From an uncultured Eubacteriales bacterium (GTDB lineage Bacteria; Bacillota; Clostridia; Eubacteriales; Anaerofustaceae), in contig CADBPP010000155.1 in assembly GCA_902796565.1 (NCBI GenBank), forward strand, positions 1 through 8,482: 8,482 bases of DNA. Direction: 5' to 3'. Under the pieces are notes generated by a model. That model searched no databases, had not been told where the DNA came from, and was given only the letters and a program-made list of their open reading frames with translations. Positions 6,822 to 8,482 of the stretch are shown piece by piece; positions within the stretch are counted from its first letter, which is position 1; each line of letters opens with the position of its first letter. The translations under genes and the position numbers were made by a program.

Positions 6822-7501
6822 TCTACAACGTCCTGACCCTTTATACGGACCTGATAGACGAGTATTCCCGCACCGGAGTCATAGGCAGGGGAGTGGCCGC
6901 GGGAGCTCTTATGATAAACACGTTCAACATCCGCGACTATACCCTGGACAAGCACGGCTGCGTGGACGACTATCCCTACAGCGGAGGCGCCGGGATGGTC
7001 ATGATGGTGCAGCCGGTGGAGTACGCGGTCAACGCCGCGAAGGCGGGCAGGGAAGACATCCCAGTCATATACTTCACACCCCAGGGAAAGGTGTTCGATT
7101 CCGCCATGGCAAAGAAGTATGCAGAAGCAGAGGAGCTCATCCTCCTGTGCGGTCACTTCGAGGGCATCGACCAGCGGGCTGTGGATATGTGCGTCACCGA
7201 GGAGATCTCCATGGGGGATTACATAGTGACCGGAGGCCACATAGCAGCCATGTGCTTCATGGACAGCGTGTCCCGCTACGTCCCGGGAGTACTGGGAAAC
7301 AACGAATCCGCGGGGGACGAATCCTTCGAGAACGGCCTTCTGGAGTATCCCCAGTATACCAGGCCCTATGAGTACAAGGGTATGAAGGTCCCGGACGTAC
7401 TGCTTTCAGGAAACCGCGCCGTCATAGAGCGCTACAAGAGGGAGGAGGCCGTGAGGGTGACCATGGAAAAGCGGCCGGACCTATTGGACAAACAGTCCTG
7501 A
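6818..7501 (+). CDS. trmD: tRNA (guanine-37-N1)-methyltransferase TrmD
   Basis: SAM-dependent enzyme of the SPOUT class that methylates N1 of G37 in tRNAs and prevents +1 frameshifting. The 227 residues show DDYPYSGGAGMVM (50-62), CGHFEGIDQR (111-120), the knotted cofactor region EISMGDYIVTGG (129-140), SRYVPGVLGN (152-161), GLLEYPQYTRP (173-183) and KVPDVLLSGN (190-199). It is slightly shorter than the usual 235-250. AAAGGGG (6803-6809) lies 8 bp before the ATG, which overlaps the rimM stop as ATGA. Three positions differ from what I recall as the common form: Gly-Gly-His141 instead of Gly-Gly-Glu, GNR instead of GNH at 198-200, and GDESF at 166-170, where Glu168 stands where the catalytic Asp of the Asp-Ser-Phe motif is usual, with Asp167 next to it. 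The fold and function call remain firm. No rplS follows, unlike the classic operon. Confidence 0.95.
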   Translation: MIYNVLTLYTDLIDEYSRTGVIGRGVAAGALMINTFNIRDYTLDKHGCVDDYPYSGGAGMVMMVQPVEYAVNAAKAGREDIPVIYFTPQGKVFDSAMAKKYAEAEELILLCGHFEGIDQRAVDMCVTEEISMGDYIVTGGHIAAMCFMDSVSRYVPGVLGNNESAGDESFENGLLEYPQYTRPYEYKGMKVPDVLLSGNRAVIERYKREEAVRVTMEKRPDLLDKQS

Positions 7502-7526
7502 ATGTATTGTCCCCAAAAGAAAACAT

Positions 7527-8051
7527 ATGAAAAAGATCCTGATACTGCTCATATGTGCCGTCCTCGCGCTGTCCCTCTGGGGCTGCGGGGAAGAAAAAGA
7601 TGAGGAGCTTTCGCAGGAAAGCTCCGCCGGGACTTTCAGATTCAGCACCACGGACTTTGAGGGGAATCCCTTTTCGAGTTCCGATATCGAGGACTCTGTC
7701 CTGGTGATGATCAACATGTGGGAGCCCTGGTGCGGACCCTGCGTGGAGGAGATCCCTTACCTCGCGAAGCTGTATGACGAGTACAGAGACAAAGGGCTGC
7801 TGATACTGGGAGTGTTTTCTTCCGAAGACATGGACAGCGACGTGGAAAAGCTCATCGAGGAGTGCGGCATCCACTATCCCCTTATAAGGTGGACCAGGGA
7901 ATTCAGACCCCTGGAGACGGGATATGTTCCCACCACGGTATTCATCAGCGGGAAAGGGGAGATACTCACGGAGGAGGCCATCATCGGCTCCGACAGCTAC
8001 GAGGGATGGAAGGCCCTGATAGAGGAGTATCTCGAAAAGGTAAAACGATGA
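7527..8051 (+). CDS. TlpA/ResA-like thioredoxin-fold lipoprotein
   Basis: An exported thiol-disulfide oxidoreductase of 174 residues, probably lipid-anchored outside the membrane. A Lys-Lys start and hydrophobic stretch (4-18) lead to Leu-Trp-Gly-Cys20, an acceptable lipobox although Trp at -2 is uncommon. The acidic linker is followed by a thioredoxin domain with WEPWCGPC (active Cys69 and Cys72) and a cis-proline loop GYVPTTVFI (Pro135). This motif fits ResA/TlpA-type reductants used in cytochrome maturation or repair of oxidised thiols. The ATG is kept because the signal peptide starts there, although no clear Shine-Dalgarno sequence lies upstream. It follows trmD after 25 bp and overlaps the next gene by 4 bp (ATGA). 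The microprotein and 4Fe-4S protein downstream suggest that electrons may pass between these partners; the true substrate is unknown. Confidence 0.88.
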   Translation: MKKILILLICAVLALSLWGCGEEKDEELSQESSAGTFRFSTTDFEGNPFSSSDIEDSVLVMINMWEPWCGPCVEEIPYLAKLYDEYRDKGLLILGVFSSEDMDSDVEKLIEECGIHYPLIRWTREFRPLETGYVPTTVFISGKGEILTEEAIIGSDSYEGWKALIEEYLEKVKR

Positions 8052-8188
8052 TCCTGAGAAACCGTATCATATCCCTTTTACTGGCTCTGTCCATAGCCAT
8101 GGCGGCCTGCGGCGTCGCTCTGGGACAGCATGAGAGCGTCAGAGACAAAGCCTCCAATATATGTACGGAGTGCATAGGCCTTGAATAG
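8048..8188 (+). CDS. CD1871A-type CXXC microprotein, membrane-anchored
   Basis: A 46-residue protein consisting of one hydrophobic segment (about 7-25) and a short tail ending in SNICTECIGLE with Cys39-x-x-Cys42. This tail matches my recollection of the CD1871A family of CXXC motif-containing proteins from Clostridioides and relatives, which end in a similar NIC-x-ECIG block. A further Cys21 in a Met-Ala-Ala-Cys context could be a lipobox, so it may be a lipoprotein instead of a simple membrane anchor. The ATG overlaps the stop of the thioredoxin gene (ATGA), and the next gene starts within its last codons, so all three are translationally coupled. The frame is open upstream to 7862, but that part is the shadow of the thioredoxin gene. 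A role as a thiol relay or cluster ligand is inference. Confidence 0.75.
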   Translation: MILRNRIISLLLALSIAMAACGVALGQHESVRDKASNICTECIGLE

Positions 8189-8482
8189 GAACAGACGCAC
8201 GGCCGTCCAGGCATTTTTCACCCTTGTGCAGAACGCGAACCTCAGGGGCTTCTTCACCGGTAAGATCTACCGCGGAGAGCTGAAGAGCGTATGCGTCCCC
8301 GGGCTCAACTGCTATTCGTGCCCCGGCGCCCTGGGGGCCTGTCCCCTGGGAAGCCTGCAGCATTCCCTGACCTCGGGAGCATCCGGGTTCCCTTATTACG
8401 TACTGGGACTGATGGTCTTTTTCGGGGCTCTTCTGGGACGGGCCGTATGCGCTTTTCTGTGTCCCATGGGCCTTCTGCAGGA
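8181..8482 (+). CDS. 4Fe-4S binding membrane protein, NapH/CcoG-like (5' part only)
   Basis: The first 100 residues are visible and the frame runs off the window. The pattern matches polytopic membrane proteins of the NapH/CcoG-related group that carry cluster-type cysteines. CVPGLNCYSCPGALGACPLG (Cys38, 44, 47, 54) is followed by a hydrophobic helix (about 72-88), and then GRAVCAFLCPMGLLQ (Cys90, Cys94). The start is taken as TTG at 8181, since GGAG (8167-8170) is 10 bp upstream and the frame has no ATG before the conserved region; the TTG lies inside the preceding gene and overlaps its stop by 8 bp. Family members move electrons across or along the membrane. The pairing with a CXXC microprotein and a thioredoxin suggests reduction of extracytoplasmic thiols. 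Confidence 0.82.
   Translation, partial: MNRNRRTAVQAFFTLVQNANLRGFFTGKIYRGELKSVCVPGLNCYSCPGALGACPLGSLQHSLTSGASGFPYYVLGLMVFFGALLGRAVCAFLCPMGLLQ

Noticed and set aside
7486..7512. Terminator after trmD
   Set aside because: The stem is only 6 bp with a 15-base loop, and no T-tract follows; the genes probably continue as one transcript.

Overview
The window reads as chromosomal DNA of an anaerobic, fairly GC-rich Bacillota (Clostridia-like) bacterium. The grounds are the close GlnA match to the Bacillus/Clostridia class I-alpha type, strong purine-rich ribosome-binding sites, frequent AGG/AGA and ATA codons, a CsoR-CopA copper operon, and a CD1871A-type CXXC microprotein beside a 4Fe-4S membrane protein, a pairing I associate with Clostridia. 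This placement is inference; no rRNA or other phylogenetic marker was tested.

Layout. (1) 1-3336, plus strand: the 3' end of a CsoR-type copper repressor gene, then copA, a Cu(I) P-type ATPase. CopA carries one N-terminal HMA domain and, unusually, three tandem HMA domains plus a four-cysteine tail at the C-terminus. A ribosome-binding-site-like sequence and an in-frame ATG sit exactly before the C-terminal HMA block. (2) 3337-3473: a short convergent gap with one terminator hairpin for each side. (3) 3474-4799, minus strand: glnA, glutamine synthetase. (4) 4800-4996: a divergent promoter region. (5) 4997-7501, plus strand: a circularly permuted ATP-grasp enzyme of unknown substrate (glutathionylspermidine-synthase-like), overlapping rimM, which overlaps trmD (ribosome maturation and tRNA m1G37 methylation). 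(6) 7527-8482, plus strand: a TlpA-like thioredoxin lipoprotein, a 46-residue CXXC membrane microprotein and the start of a 4Fe-4S membrane protein, with overlapping ends. This is probably an envelope thiol-redox or electron-transfer module.

How the genes work together: the first block senses and exports copper. GlnA assimilates ammonium. The ATP-grasp/rimM/trmD block joins a peptide-ligase-type enzyme of unknown product to translation-quality genes without the rpsP and rplS neighbours usually found with rimM-trmD. The last block handles thiol-disulfide chemistry outside the membrane. No tRNA, rRNA, CRISPR array, insertion sequence or phage gene was seen. Apart from the points listed as findings the region looks like ordinary core genome. 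The most interesting signals are the CopA C-terminal architecture with its possible internal start, and the unassigned ATP-grasp enzyme beside glnA.
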